A DNA stretch of 45,119 bases. It comes from Gammaproteobacteria bacterium (lineage in GTDB: Bacteria; Pseudomonadota; Gammaproteobacteria; Eutrophobiales; Eutrophobiaceae). Every line of letters starts with the position of its first letter. The stretch's first letter is position 1. The notes under the pieces are model-generated. The model did not search any database, was not told the origin of the DNA, and worked only from the letters and a program-made list of their open reading frames with translations. The translations under genes and the position numbers were made by a program. This document shows, piece after piece, positions 1-10,379 of the stretch. The DNA lies in NCBI GenBank assembly GCA_028281365.1, contig JANQJZ010000046.1, positions 1 through 45,119 on the forward strand, read 5' to 3'.

Positions 1-3000
1 TTAGATATTACGTATATTATAATCTATTTTTATATTTTCTTTACCAATAGATTCAGACAGTTTATCTAATAATTCATCATTAATTGACAGACACCACTCA
101 TCACCTAAATGCACATTGGCTATTGCTTCGCCATTATTATATTGGATGAAAACCTGGGAATTGCCATTCTTATACGGAGTAAACAGTTGCTTGAGATGTT
201 CAATACCACCATTTTTTAAATTTTCGTATTTTATATTCAGTATTAATGAAGCCTGTTCCCGTCTTATTTCGTCCAGGTTAAATATTTCACTAGCACGTAT
301 CGAGATACCACTTTCAACATAATCATCCTCGACAGCTTTACCTTTGATAATGACCAGATGATCTTTTAACAATAAATGCCGATATTTTTGATATTCATCC
401 GAATAAACTGTAATTAGTGCACGGGCGGTTCTGTCATCTAATCTTAGTTCTGCCATTCGCCCACGACTTCCGGTGCGGGTACGAATACTCATTATGTATC
501 CGGCCACAATAACATTACCTAATTTAAATGTATTGAGCCGCGAGCTAACCAGTTTTTCCAGTTCCTGCTCATATCTATTGATCGGGTGTCCTTTAAGATA
601 GAATCCCAATGTATCTTTCTCACCAGTTAGCCTTTCATTATCACTCCAACCCGGAACTTCCTCATACAGAGACAATACATCGGATACTTCACTACTGTTG
701 CCTGTATCATCGAGACCAAACATATCATTTTGGCCACTTGTATTATTCAGATTATGTTGTTCTGCCAAAGATATCGCTTTTGAAAGATTATGCGTTAAAG
801 TACTTCTGTTTGGACCCAATTGGTCCATCGACCCGGAACGAATTAATGCATCAATTACACGTCGATTAACTTTTCTAAGATCCAGGCGCTTGCAAAAATT
901 AAAAAGATCTGGATAATTTCCATTTTCATCCCTTTCTTTAACAATGATCTCAATAGCTGCTGCACCAACACCTTTAATAGCTCCCAATCCATAATAAATT
1001 GTTTTATCGTCTATAACGGTAAAACTATATTGGCCTTCATTTACAGACGGTGGTAATAAGTTGATATCCATTTCACGAATTTCTTCCCTTAGTGTTACCA
1101 CTTTATCTGTATTATCCATGTCAGATGATAGTACTGCTGCCATAAATGCTGCCGGGTAATGTGTTTTTAACCAGGCAGTTTGATAGGCAACCAGCGCATA
1201 AGCTGCAGAATGGGATTTATTAAATCCATAACCGGCAAATTTTTCCATAAGGTCAAAAATCATTGCCGCTTGACGTTCATTCACTCCACGATCAATTGCC
1301 CCTTCCGTAAAGATTGCACGCTGTTTTGCCATCTCTTCCGGTTTTTTCTTGCCCATCGCACGACGTAACAGATCAGCAGAACCGAGAGTATAGCCGGCTA
1401 ATTCCTGTGCAATCTGCATAACCTGTTCTTGATAAAGAATAACTCCATATGTCGGTTTTAAAATAGGTTTTAATATTGGTTCTAAATCATTATGAATATA
1501 CTTTACACGTGCACCATGCTTTCTTTCGATAAAGTTATCAACCATCCCCGATTGCAACGGTCCTGGCCGGAACAATGCAACTAATGCAATCAAATCATCA
1601 AATACATCCGGATTTAAACGCTTTACCAACTTTTTCATACCATCAGATTCCAGCTGAAAAACAGCAGTAGTATCCATGGCTTGAATCAATTTATAAGTTG
1701 CCGGATCATCTAATGGTATATTATGTATATCAATCTTATCTTTATTTTCTTTTGCTCTAAGCCTGTTAATATCAGTTATAGCCCAGTCTATAATAGTAAG
1801 TGTTCTAAGCCCCAAAAAATCGAATTTCACCAAACCAATTGATTCAACATCACCCATATCAAATTGCGTTACTGTAGATTGCGACCCCTGTTCACAATAA
1901 AGTGGCATATACTGATATAAAGGATTTGGCGCGATAACGACTCCACCCGCATGTCTGCCCGCATTACGTGATATCCCTTCAAGCTTTTTCGCTAAATCAA
2001 TTAATGATTTGACATCTTCTTCTGATTTATAGCGTTTCTTTAATGCCTGTTCCTCTTCCAGGGCTTTGTCTAAAGTCATATTTAAATCAAAAGGAATTAA
2101 TTTTGCGATCTGGTCACAAAAACCATAGGGAAATCCAAGCACCCTGCCAACATCTCTGACAACAGCTTTTGCCGCCATGGAACCATATGTAATAATTTGC
2201 GAAACATGGTCCCGTCCGTATTTATCAGCAACGTATTCAATTACCTCATCTCTACGCTCCATACAAAAATCCACATCGAAATCAGGCAATGACACACGTT
2301 CCGGGTTAAGAAACCGTTCAAATAACAAATCGTATTCAATTGGATCCAGTTCTGTTATATCAAGTGCAAAAGCAACAAGTGAACCTGCACCTGAACCACG
2401 GCCCGGACCTACCGGTATTCCGTTATTTTTTGCCCAACGTATAAAATCTGCAACAATAAGAAAGTAACCGGAAAATCCCATGTTAGTGATAACATCGATT
2501 TCATTCTGTAAACGTTCAAAATAGTTTTTACAATCTGATTCTGTAATCGAATCTTTTTCATTGATGATCCTTTTTAAACCTGAGTTAGCATCTTCTATTA
2601 AACGGCTATCTTGCGTCTCATTTTCTTTAATTGGAAAATGCGGAAGGAAATGTTTTCCTAATTTAAAATCGACATTGCAACGTTCTGCAATTTTTACTGT
2701 ATTGTCGATTGCTTCAGGAATATCAGAAAATAATTCCTTCATTTCATTTGTTGAAAGAATATATTGATGATCCGTATAGGCTCTTGGACGTCTTGGATCA
2801 TTCAATGTGTAACCTTGGTGTATACAGACTCGTGCTTCGTGTGCCTCAAAATCTCCTTGTTCTAAAAATCGAACATTATTTGTTGCAACTACAGGTATAT
2901 TGAATTTTTCTGCATATTGTATTGCATTATGTATATACAAATTTTGCTGTTTGCTACCAATACGCTGTAATTCTATATAAAAACGATCAGGGAAAATCGA

Positions 3001-3465
3001 ATTCCATTTTTCAAGGCACTGTTCGATTTGCACACTATCTTGATACAAAATAGCCTTTCCAAATTCACCATGTTCTGCAGCTGATAATGCAATTAACCCT
3101 TCACTATGTAATTTTATCCAATCAAGCTGGACAACTGGATTACCCCGATACTGACCTTCTGTATAACTCCTGGTTATTAATTTAGTCAGGTTCTGATATC
3201 CATCAATATCCTGACAAAGTAATACTATATCGGATGAGTCACCATGCTTATCATTCCATACTTTTAACTCAGCGCCTATTAATGGCTTAATACCATTATT
3301 TAGCATTGAACGATAAAATTTTACTGCAGAAAACATATTGGATTGTTCCGTGACCGCGATAGCAGGCATGCTCAACTCAGCGATCTTATCAGACAGGCTA
3401 TCTATCTTGATTAAACCATCAAGCAGAGAATATTCGGTATGGACATGCAAATGAACAAAACTCAT
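1..3465 (-). CDS. dnaE: DNA polymerase III alpha subunit
   Basis: Catalytic subunit of the replicative polymerase holoenzyme. The frame is complete at 1154 residues (E. coli 1160), from the ATG at 3465 to the TAA at 1-3. The N-terminal PHP domain opens with HLHVHTEYS. The later PHP segment reads VTEQSN instead of the metal-binding TDHGN type, so the PHP site looks inactive, as in other gammaproteobacteria. The palm has GRGSGAGS near residue 355 and the catalytic aspartates in PDFDVDF near residue 396. An internal beta-clamp motif, QNDMF, lies at residues 912-916. An OB-fold segment follows near residue 990. It starts 5 bp after the rnhB stop and is the distal gene of the rpsB-dnaE block. Nothing is truncated. 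Confidence 0.98.
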   Translation of the reverse strand: MSFVHLHVHTEYSLLDGLIKIDSLSDKIAELSMPAIAVTEQSNMFSAVKFYRSMLNNGIKPLIGAELKVWNDKHGDSSDIVLLCQDIDGYQNLTKLITRSYTEGQYRGNPVVQLDWIKLHSEGLIALSAAEHGEFGKAILYQDSVQIEQCLEKWNSIFPDRFYIELQRIGSKQQNLYIHNAIQYAEKFNIPVVATNNVRFLEQGDFEAHEARVCIHQGYTLNDPRRPRAYTDHQYILSTNEMKELFSDIPEAIDNTVKIAERCNVDFKLGKHFLPHFPIKENETQDSRLIEDANSGLKRIINEKDSITESDCKNYFERLQNEIDVITNMGFSGYFLIVADFIRWAKNNGIPVGPGRGSGAGSLVAFALDITELDPIEYDLLFERFLNPERVSLPDFDVDFCMERRDEVIEYVADKYGRDHVSQIITYGSMAAKAVVRDVGRVLGFPYGFCDQIAKLIPFDLNMTLDKALEEEQALKKRYKSEEDVKSLIDLAKKLEGISRNAGRHAGGVVIAPNPLYQYMPLYCEQGSQSTVTQFDMGDVESIGLVKFDFLGLRTLTIIDWAITDINRLRAKENKDKIDIHNIPLDDPATYKLIQAMDTTAVFQLESDGMKKLVKRLNPDVFDDLIALVALFRPGPLQSGMVDNFIERKHGARVKYIHNDLEPILKPILKPTYGVILYQEQVMQIAQELAGYTLGSADLLRRAMGKKKPEEMAKQRAIFTEGAIDRGVNERQAAMIFDLMEKFAGYGFNKSHSAAYALVAYQTAWLKTHYPAAFMAAVLSSDMDNTDKVVTLREEIREMDINLLPPSVNEGQYSFTVIDDKTIYYGLGAIKGVGAAAIEIIVKERDENGNYPDLFNFCKRLDLRKVNRRVIDALIRSGSMDQLGPNRSTLTHNLSKAISLAEQHNLNNTSGQNDMFGLDDTGNSSEVSDVLSLYEEVPGWSDNERLTGEKDTLGFYLKGHPINRYEQELEKLVSSRLNTFKLGNVIVAGYIMSIRTRTGSRGRMAELRLDDRTARALITVYSDEYQKYRHLLLKDHLVIIKGKAVEDDYVESGISIRASEIFNLDEIRREQASLILNIKYENLKNGGIEHLKQLFTPYKNGNSQVFIQYNNGEAIANVHLGDEWCLSINDELLDKLSESIGKENIKIDYNIRNI

Positions 3466-3470
3466 AACAT

Positions 3471-4064
3471 CTATCTATTTATTATCGCCTTTACAGGTGA
3501 AAAACTTTTTCTATGGATATGTGTTACACCGAGTTTTTCAAGGCTTTCTAAATGTTGTTTGGTTGGATAACCCTTGTGTGAAGAAAAACCATAACCTGGA
3601 AATTTTTTATCCATATATTCCATTTCTTCATCACGCGTTACTTTTGCAATAATAGATGCAGCACTAATTTCCGGTATTAGACTATCTCCCTTGACTATTG
3701 CCAGGCTTTCATAACAAATTTCCGGTGTAAAACTGCCATCTACATAAACAATCTGAGGTTTAATGATTAAACTTTCTACAGCTCGTTTCATAGCTAATAA
3801 ACTTGCTTTTAAAATGTTAATTTCATCAATTTCTTCAACTTCAGCCCTGCCTAATGACCATGCTATTGCCTTGGATTTTATTTCTTCACACAAGTATATG
3901 CGTTTTTTATGGCTAATTTTTTTTGAGTCATTAAGTTCTGAAACCGGATTTTTATTATCCAGAATAACAGCTGCTGCAACTACCGGACCGGCCAGGGGCC
4001 CTCTGCCAACTTCATCAACTCCAGCAAGTAGTTTGCCAAAATGTTTTGCAGGGATTTCAAACAT
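3471..4064 (-). CDS. rnhB: Ribonuclease HII
   Basis: Cytoplasmic endonuclease that cuts RNA in RNA-DNA hybrids and at single ribonucleotides in DNA. The protein has 197 residues, a normal length. The family motif [11 protein letters not shown] holds acidic catalytic residues D17 and E18. Further conserved acidic positions lie in YVDGSF near residue 108 and in the segment [11 protein letters not shown], and the HKGYPT motif is present toward the C terminus. The ATG start overlaps the end of lpxB by 8 bp and the gene is followed 5 bp later by dnaE, which indicates translational coupling in the same transcript. The rnhB-dnaE adjacency is conserved in gammaproteobacteria. Confidence 0.97.
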   Translation of the reverse strand: MFEIPAKHFGKLLAGVDEVGRGPLAGPVVAAAVILDNKNPVSELNDSKKISHKKRIYLCEEIKSKAIAWSLGRAEVEEIDEINILKASLLAMKRAVESLIIKPQIVYVDGSFTPEICYESLAIVKGDSLIPEISAASIIAKVTRDEEMEYMDKKFPGYGFSSHKGYPTKQHLESLEKLGVTHIHRKSFSPVKAIINR

Positions 4065-5205
4065 ACGTCTTGTTATTTAATAAATTCAGTACGGCTTCTG
4101 CTGCTTTATTATCAGCATTCTTTCTTAATTGATTTGATAATTGTGTAAATATATCTGTTAACTCTGAAATTTTATCCTTTGAATTTAATAAACCGGTCAT
4201 TTCAGCTGCTATTTTTTCCGGTTTACAATCTGCCTGAAGACATTCTGGCACAAGCTCTTTTCCAGCAAGTATATTAGGTAAAGCTGCGTAAGGAATTTTT
4301 GCCAACAACTTCACTATAAAATACGTTACCCAGGAAAGTTTATAAGCTACCACCATGGGTCTTTTTAACAACATCGCTTCAAGTGTTGCCGTACCTGATG
4401 CCAGCATAATTATATCTGCGGCTTCCATTAATTTATGTGTTTTATCAACATATTTTTCTATATATAGATCGGGTACGATATTATTGTGAATTTGGTTAAA
4501 TTGATGTAATGATTTTTCATTCATTAAACTACAGGCAAAATATAAATCCTGAGAAGAGTAATTAATTATATTAGCTGCCGATAATAACGGGGCAGATATC
4601 ATTTTAATTTCATTTGACCGACTACCCGGTAATATTGCTACTATCGTTTTATCCTTTGGTAACGAAAGTTCTTCTCTAGACTTTTTCTTATCCGGTTCTA
4701 CAGGCAACTTATCTGCCAATGGATGCCCTACATAACAATTAGGCACACCGTATTTATCATATATTTTTGTTTCAAAGGGAAACAGGTTTAGAATTAAATC
4801 AACCGACTCCTTTATTTTTTTCACTCTATATTCACGCCATGCCCAAATGGATGGACTGACGTAGTGAACTGTTTTAATACCATTTTTGCGCAGTTCTTTT
4901 TCCAGCCAAAGATTAAAATCAGGAGCATCGATTCCGATAAAAATATCGGGTTTATTCTGTAGAAAATGGTTTCGAATATCATTCCGAATTTTATTTAATT
5001 CAACGTACCTGCTGATAACCTCTGTGATACCCATTACTGACAATTTTTCCATAGGATGAATTATTTTCATCCCTGCAGCTTTAAGCCTATCACCCCCAAT
5101 CCCTTCAACTTCAAGCGTTGGGATATGAGTACTCAACTCAGAAATTAAACCAGCTCCCAGGGTATCGCCCGATGCTTCCCCTGCGACAATTCCTATACGT
5201 ATCAT
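4057..5205 (-). CDS. lpxB: Lipid-A-disaccharide synthase
   Basis: Membrane-associated GT-B glycosyltransferase (family GT19) that joins UDP-2,3-diacylglucosamine to lipid X, giving lipid A disaccharide monophosphate. The protein has 382 residues, matching E. coli LpxB. The N terminus has the GEASGD motif right after the start. SIWAWRE near residue 117 and the donor-site region ASGTATLEA in the second half are typical. The ATG at 5205 is chosen because GEASGD begins 8 residues later. It lies 34 bp downstream of lpxA and overlaps rnhB by 8 bp. It acts downstream of the LpxA and LpxD products encoded beside it. Confidence 0.97.
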   Translation of the reverse strand: MIRIGIVAGEASGDTLGAGLISELSTHIPTLEVEGIGGDRLKAAGMKIIHPMEKLSVMGITEVISRYVELNKIRNDIRNHFLQNKPDIFIGIDAPDFNLWLEKELRKNGIKTVHYVSPSIWAWREYRVKKIKESVDLILNLFPFETKIYDKYGVPNCYVGHPLADKLPVEPDKKKSREELSLPKDKTIVAILPGSRSNEIKMISAPLLSAANIINYSSQDLYFACSLMNEKSLHQFNQIHNNIVPDLYIEKYVDKTHKLMEAADIIMLASGTATLEAMLLKRPMVVAYKLSWVTYFIVKLLAKIPYAALPNILAGKELVPECLQADCKPEKIAAEMTGLLNSKDKISELTDIFTQLSNQLRKNADNKAAEAVLNLLNNKTYV

Positions 5206-5239
5206 TGACTTAGGTTAATTATTAGGCATGGAATTAATA

Positions 5240-6013
5240 CTACCTGACAATTCCACGTTGGGAAGATGCAATAAATGAATACATTAACTCGACTTCTTTA
5301 GAGTCTTTAGAAAGCTCTTTTAATACATCAAGCGCATCCTTTAAAGCAAGGCCATCACGATATACGGTTTTATAGGCTTTTCGTAATTGGTTAATTGTGT
5401 CCGAATTAAAACCATGTCTTTTTAGGCCTTCGCGGTTAAGTCCGGAGGGTTTTGCCGTATTTCCGGAAACTAATACATAAGGTGGGACATCCTTAACGAT
5501 TACAGATGCTATCGCTGAAAAACTGTAACTGCCTACATGACAAAATTGATGTACGCCGGTAAACCCACCAAGAATAGCAAAGTCATCAATAACAACATGA
5601 CCCGCTAATGTCGCATTATTCGCGAATATTGTTTGATTACCAATAATACAATCATGGGCAATGTGGACATATGCCATAATCCAGTTTTCATTACCAATAA
5701 CCGTCTCTCCACCGCCGTCGGCAGTACCCCGGTTAATAGAAACATATTCCCGAAATGTATTACCTGAACCAATCTTTAAAACTGACTCGCTTTCCCCTTT
5801 ATATTTTTTATCCTGTGGATCATCACCAATTGAACAAAACTGGAAAAATCGATTATCAGTACCAATGTTTGCAGGTCCATTTATTACCACATGAGAATCA
5901 ATCCTTGTTCCTGATCCAATACTAACATCGGACCCTATTATTGAATAAGCTCCAACGTCTACATCAGAATCAATATTTGCATCAGCATGAATGATGGCGG
6001 AAGGATGGATCAT
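5240..6013 (-). CDS. lpxA: UDP-N-acetylglucosamine O-acyltransferase
   Basis: Cytoplasmic trimeric left-handed beta-helix enzyme that catalyses the first step of lipid A synthesis, transferring a 3-hydroxyacyl chain from ACP to UDP-GlcNAc. The protein has 257 residues (E. coli 262). Hexapeptide repeats run through about residues 1-190, followed by the helical C-terminal domain ending in SSQRGIVR, very close to the E. coli end. The catalytic base is H120 in HIAHDC (E. coli H125). The chain-length ruler segment before KDVPPYV differs from that of E. coli, so acyl length cannot be copied from it. The start is an ATG 4 bp after the fabZ stop. Confidence 0.97.
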   Translation of the reverse strand: MIHPSAIIHADANIDSDVDVGAYSIIGSDVSIGSGTRIDSHVVINGPANIGTDNRFFQFCSIGDDPQDKKYKGESESVLKIGSGNTFREYVSINRGTADGGGETVIGNENWIMAYVHIAHDCIIGNQTIFANNATLAGHVVIDDFAILGGFTGVHQFCHVGSYSFSAIASVIVKDVPPYVLVSGNTAKPSGLNREGLKRHGFNSDTINQLRKAYKTVYRDGLALKDALDVLKELSKDSKEVELMYSFIASSQRGIVR

Positions 6014-6017
6014 GGAT

Positions 6018-6452
6018 TTACTCCATGACTGTAGTCAATAATTCTGCAGAAGCTATTAATTTTGAATCAACATAGGCAGCTGCATCATATTTCCATATAT
6101 TTTTTTTAACTGTAAGAAACTTCACTTCAAGAATTAATTGATCACCCGGCCCTATCGGTTTTCTAAAGCGCGCCTTGTCGACACCTACCAGATAGAACAA
6201 GTTGTTTTCATCTACGCCACCATCAAGTCCTTCTACTCCAAGTAATGCAGCTGCCTGGGCGAAGGCTTCTATAATAAGCACTCCCGGCATTACTGGCTTG
6301 CTTGGGAAATGTCCCTGAAAAAAAGGTTCATTAATAGTTATATTTTTTAATGCCTTAATATGATGATTTGCTTCAACCTCCAGTACCCGATCTATCATCA
6401 AAAAGGGATAACGATGTGGTAAAATCTTTTTAATATCTTGAATATTCATCAT
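6018..6452 (-). CDS. fabZ: 3-hydroxyacyl-ACP dehydratase FabZ
   Basis: Hot-dog-fold dehydratase of type II fatty acid synthesis that removes water from 3-hydroxyacyl-ACP, competing with LpxA and LpxD for the same substrate. It has 144 residues from the ATG at 6452. The motif LPHRYPFLMID opens the domain, and GHFPSKPVMPGV holds the catalytic histidine, with the glutamate in IIEAFAQ. The frame also allows an upstream TTG at 6467 (149 aa) and a second ATG at 6449. I prefer an ATG because known FabZ proteins begin 8-10 residues before LPHRYPF. It sits between lpxD (17 bp gap) and lpxA (4 bp gap). Confidence 0.97.
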   Translation of the reverse strand: MMNIQDIKKILPHRYPFLMIDRVLEVEANHHIKALKNITINEPFFQGHFPSKPVMPGVLIIEAFAQAAALLGVEGLDGGVDENNLFYLVGVDKARFRKPIGPGDQLILEVKFLTVKKNIWKYDAAAYVDSKLIASAELLTTVME

Positions 6453-6469
6453 GTCTTTCGTCTTCAAAT

Positions 6470-7480
6470 TTAATCGTTATCCAGTTTATTCATAATTTTT
6501 TTAATTAACTCATCAAGCTGTCTGAAACGAACAATATTTCTTCTCCAGATTTTGTTTTCTGTAACAGGAATTCCAGCGGAATAAACACCTGGAGATTTTA
6601 TTGAATTTGAAACACCTGACATAGCAGTTATTACAACATCATCAACAATTTCAATATGCCCACTAATACCAACAGCGCCACCAATCATACATCGTTTTCC
6701 AACGATTGTACTTCCTGCAATACCCGTACATCCAGCGATAGCAGTATGTTCACCAACTATAACGTTATGACCGATTTGAACCTGGTTATCAATTTTAACT
6801 CCTGTCTCTATAATCGTATCTTCAATTGCACCACGATCAATAGTTGAATTTGCACCAATTTCCACCTTGTCTGAAACTATGACCGAACCAATTTGAGGGA
6901 TTTTAAGCCATTGTTTATTTTCCTGTGCAAGTCCAAAACCATCAGAGCCTATGACAACACCCGGATGTAATATAATTTCATCACCTAATTTAATATCATG
7001 ACATAAAGTAATATTGGCAATTAACAAACAATTATTACCAACTGTTACATTATCTTCGATAACGCAACCGGGTCCAATATAGGTATTTGATCCAACAGTT
7101 ACATTATTACCAATAGTGACATTTGCTGAAATCGATACCGAGCTATCAATTTTGCAATTTTCACCTGTAACAATATTATCCTGCCTTAATGATTTACGAT
7201 TATTATCTGGATAAAGATGAATTGCTATTTTTGCGTAAGCCAGATAAGGATTATCTGTAATTAAAGCATTAGTGGGACAATTAGCCAGATCATTTTCTGT
7301 TAAAATTACAGCTGATGCCCTGGTATTTTTTAAAAAACTTGTATAGTGTCGATTGGATAAAAAAGAAATTTCACCTTCATTTGCTGACTTTAACGTATTT
7401 ACCGCATTAATCTTGCAATCAGATTTGCCTACGAGTTTTGTGCCACTTAGCTTTGCTAATTCTTCCAGCGTTGATGGCAT
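6470..7480 (-). CDS. lpxD: UDP-3-O-acylglucosamine N-acyltransferase
   Basis: Third enzyme of lipid A synthesis. It adds a 3-hydroxyacyl chain to the 2-amino group of UDP-3-O-acylglucosamine, using acyl-ACP. The protein has 336 residues (E. coli 341). An N-terminal uridine-binding domain covers about residues 1-100, including EISFLSN. It is followed by a long run of hexapeptide repeats (left-handed beta helix). The catalytic histidine is in QIGHNV, and GGAVGISGH follows. The C-terminal helix ends IKKIMNKLDND. The start is an ATG 24 bp downstream of the skp stop. Confidence 0.97.
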   Translation of the reverse strand: MPSTLEELAKLSGTKLVGKSDCKINAVNTLKSANEGEISFLSNRHYTSFLKNTRASAVILTENDLANCPTNALITDNPYLAYAKIAIHLYPDNNRKSLRQDNIVTGENCKIDSSVSISANVTIGNNVTVGSNTYIGPGCVIEDNVTVGNNCLLIANITLCHDIKLGDEIILHPGVVIGSDGFGLAQENKQWLKIPQIGSVIVSDKVEIGANSTIDRGAIEDTIIETGVKIDNQVQIGHNVIVGEHTAIAGCTGIAGSTIVGKRCMIGGAVGISGHIEIVDDVVITAMSGVSNSIKSPGVYSAGIPVTENKIWRRNIVRFRQLDELIKKIMNKLDND

Positions 7481-7504
7481 CTAAATCTATCCTGAAGCAA
7501 AACT

Positions 7505-8029
7505 CTATTGGGACTTACCATTAGATTCCTTTTTCAAATGTTCAATAACCATATTACTGATATCAACTTTAGGACTTGCATAAATGACCCCCTCACTTAA
7601 TATAACATCATAATTATTTTGCTTTGCCACTTCCTGAATGGCCTGTACTATCCTTTTTTGAATCTTCGCAAATTCTTCATTACGACGAAAATTTAAATCT
7701 TCACGAAACTCATCCTGGCTTCGTTTTAAGTCACGTTTTTTAGAAATGATATCCCGTTCCAGTTTGGAACGTTCCTGCTCACTCATGATTGCTCCGTCTT
7801 TACTTAATTTGTCTTCCAGTTCTTTAACCTTTTTTTGTTGCGCAACCAGCTCTTTATCTCGAGGAGAAAATTCTTTTTGTATCATTGATCTTGCAGCATC
7901 AGCCTGTGGTGATTGTTCCAAAACACGAATAGCATTTACCGCTCCCAGTTTATATCCGTCTTCTGCATAAGAAATCGTGTACGAAAAATAGATTAACCCT
8001 GCTATTAATAACTTAAAAATAATTTTCAT
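7505..8029 (-). CDS. skp: Periplasmic chaperone Skp/OmpH
   Basis: Periplasmic holdase chaperone that binds unfolded outer-membrane proteins on their way to BamA. It has 174 residues from the ATG at 8029. An open frame extends 27 codons further upstream into the bamA end, but 8029 is chosen because it gives a clean signal peptide (ending near SYAED) and has a GGAG ribosome site about 8 bases upstream. The mature part starts with KLGAVNAIRVLEQSP. Residues about 60-135 are a charged coiled coil, as expected for the tentacles of the Skp trimer. It lies 22 bp after bamA. Confidence 0.93.
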   Translation of the reverse strand: MKIIFKLLIAGLIYFSYTISYAEDGYKLGAVNAIRVLEQSPQADAARSMIQKEFSPRDKELVAQQKKVKELEDKLSKDGAIMSEQERSKLERDIISKKRDLKRSQDEFREDLNFRRNEEFAKIQKRIVQAIQEVAKQNNYDVILSEGVIYASPKVDISNMVIEHLKKESNGKSQ

Positions 8030-8051
8030 GTATTGTTTTCTCCAGAAAAAA

Positions 8052-10352
8052 CTAAAAAGACGTGCCAAATGTAAACTGAAAATTTTCAACCTGATCTGTG
8101 CTTTTATCATTTAATGGAAAGGCGAAATTCATACTTACCGCACCAAATGGAGATATCCAGATTGCACCAAGACCAGTTGAAACACGTATCTCATCTAATT
8201 CAATATCTTCATCAGGTCCATAGACATTACCGGCATCGACAAAAGTCGTAACACGAACCGATTTTTTAAAGTCACTTAAAAATGGTACCGGCAAAATAAC
8301 TTCTGCTTTTCCTATTATCTTCGTATCTCCTCCAAGTGGTCTACCTGTACTGTCAAGAGGACCGAGTGTGTTCGCTTCAAACCCTCTTACTGATCTAGGA
8401 CCGCCTGCAAAAAAGTTTTCAAAGAAAGGTAGCTCTGACGTATCACTATAACCATCACCATATCCAAATTCACCGCCCAATGATAATATAAAATCTTCAT
8501 AAATATCTTTAAACCATTTCGTTTCGTAATTCAATTTGTAATATTCCAGGGAATTACTAAACGTTGGGATTGCAAATTCTCCATTTATTCTATGTAACGT
8601 CCCTTTATCAGGTAGAATTCGTTTATTGGTTGTATCATAAGAAAAACCAGCTCGTAAACTAAAGATATCAAAATTATCACCATTTTGATTCACAAAATCC
8701 TGAATCTGTGTACCACTACCACTTAATAAATCTATCTCCGTATTCTTGTATTCGGCAGCAAATGCAATAGAATTATTTTCCGTGACCGGATATCCAAAAT
8801 TTATATCGCCGCCGATATCACGCGTTTCATATATCGCCAGATTCGCATCTACTGCATCAGTTTCGCGGTAAAATGCATTAAATCCCTGACTAATACCATC
8901 AATGGTAAAATAGGGATCCAGATACCCTAAACCATATCTTGTATTAACATCACTATTATTAAAGTCAAAAGAAATACGTTTACCAGAACCCAAAAAGTTC
9001 TCCTGTACAATGCTTGTTGTAAAAATAATTCCTTGTCCGGGAGAAAAACCCAATCCGGCACCCAAACGTCCACCAGGCGCTTCTTCTACCGTATAGAGAA
9101 CATCAACCTGGTCAGTTGTTCCCGGAACTGCCGGTGTTTCAACATTGACATCTTTAAAATATCCTGTTCGTTGTAATCTTTGCTTGCCTCTTTCCACTTG
9201 TTTGGTAGATATCCATGCGCCTTCCTGTTGTCGCATTTCTCTTCGAAGTACTTCATCTTTAGTCTTTGAATTACCGGTAAAGGTAATTCGTCTGACATAA
9301 ACGCGTTTACCTGGATCAACAAAGAAAGTTATTGCAACAGTTTTTTCATCCTTGTTTATATCCGGGATAGAATTGACATTGGCAAATGAATATCCTTCTT
9401 CACCTAATCTGTCAGTTAATGCCTTACTACTATTTGTTACTTCTTTTCTTGAAAATAAATCACCAGAAGAAACTAATATTAATTTGAATAAATCTTCCTC
9501 CGGTAATACATAATCACCCGCTAATTTAACCTCAGTTACTTTGTATTGCTCACCTTCATTAATATTAATAGTAATATATATATCCTTTTTATCCGGTGTT
9601 ATTGAGACCTGTGTGGAGTCAACACTAAAATTCAAATAACCTCTATCAAGATAATAGGAACGTAAACTTTCCAGGTCACCAGAAAGTTTTTGTTTTGAAT
9701 ATTGATCATTTTTTGTAAAGAATGAAAACAGAGTTGGTGTACTCAATTCAAACTCATCAAGCAAATCTTCCTCTTCAAAAACTGCGTTGCCAACAATATT
9801 TATTTTCTTTATCTTGGCGGGCACACCTTCAGAGACTTCAATTAAAATAGCTACCCTGTTATTGTCCAGTTCAGTCACTGTCGAATCAATTTTGACAGCG
9901 TATTTACCAAATGAATAATATTGTCGTTGTAATTCCTGTTCTACCTGATCGAGTTGCGCCTGGACAAAAACCCGTCCTTCTGCAAAGCCGAATTGTTTCA
10001 GATTTTCCAGTAAATCATCGGTATCGATATCCTCATTCCCTGTCATCTGAATGGATCCAATTGCCGGTCTTTCTTTAAATATAAAGACAAGTACGTTGCC
10101 ATCACGCTCAAGCCTCACGTCATCAAAAAAGCCTGTTTTAAATAATGCCCTGACCGCCTCTGAAGATCGGGAATCATCAAATGTGTCACCCACCTGCATA
10201 GGCAAATAATTAAATACGGTACCCGGTGTAATTCGCTCAAGCCCTTCGACACGAATGTCCTCAATCACAAACTCTTGCGCAGCAAAAAGTTTGCAAATCA
10301 TGCAAATATATAGAAACGAAATATATAGTATTTTATTAAGACCAAGCCGCAT
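8052..10352 (-). CDS. bamA: Outer membrane protein assembly factor BamA
   Basis: Central, essential part of the BAM machine that folds beta-barrel proteins into the outer membrane. The protein has 766 residues. A signal peptide ends near residue 24 (LFAAQEF). Five POTRA domains cover roughly residues 25-425, beginning VIEDIRVEGLERI. A 16-strand barrel follows, with the conserved loop-6 motif VRGFEAN. The chain ends in an aromatic beta-signal (FQFTFGTSF). The ATG at 10352 starts 27 bp after the rseP stop. Its chaperone partner Skp is the next gene. Confidence 0.98.
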   Translation of the reverse strand: MRLGLNKILYISFLYICMICKLFAAQEFVIEDIRVEGLERITPGTVFNYLPMQVGDTFDDSRSSEAVRALFKTGFFDDVRLERDGNVLVFIFKERPAIGSIQMTGNEDIDTDDLLENLKQFGFAEGRVFVQAQLDQVEQELQRQYYSFGKYAVKIDSTVTELDNNRVAILIEVSEGVPAKIKKINIVGNAVFEEEDLLDEFELSTPTLFSFFTKNDQYSKQKLSGDLESLRSYYLDRGYLNFSVDSTQVSITPDKKDIYITININEGEQYKVTEVKLAGDYVLPEEDLFKLILVSSGDLFSRKEVTNSSKALTDRLGEEGYSFANVNSIPDINKDEKTVAITFFVDPGKRVYVRRITFTGNSKTKDEVLRREMRQQEGAWISTKQVERGKQRLQRTGYFKDVNVETPAVPGTTDQVDVLYTVEEAPGGRLGAGLGFSPGQGIIFTTSIVQENFLGSGKRISFDFNNSDVNTRYGLGYLDPYFTIDGISQGFNAFYRETDAVDANLAIYETRDIGGDINFGYPVTENNSIAFAAEYKNTEIDLLSGSGTQIQDFVNQNGDNFDIFSLRAGFSYDTTNKRILPDKGTLHRINGEFAIPTFSNSLEYYKLNYETKWFKDIYEDFILSLGGEFGYGDGYSDTSELPFFENFFAGGPRSVRGFEANTLGPLDSTGRPLGGDTKIIGKAEVILPVPFLSDFKKSVRVTTFVDAGNVYGPDEDIELDEIRVSTGLGAIWISPFGAVSMNFAFPLNDKSTDQVENFQFTFGTSF

Positions 10353-10379
10353 ATAATTGTTATTTAATTATTTTTTTAG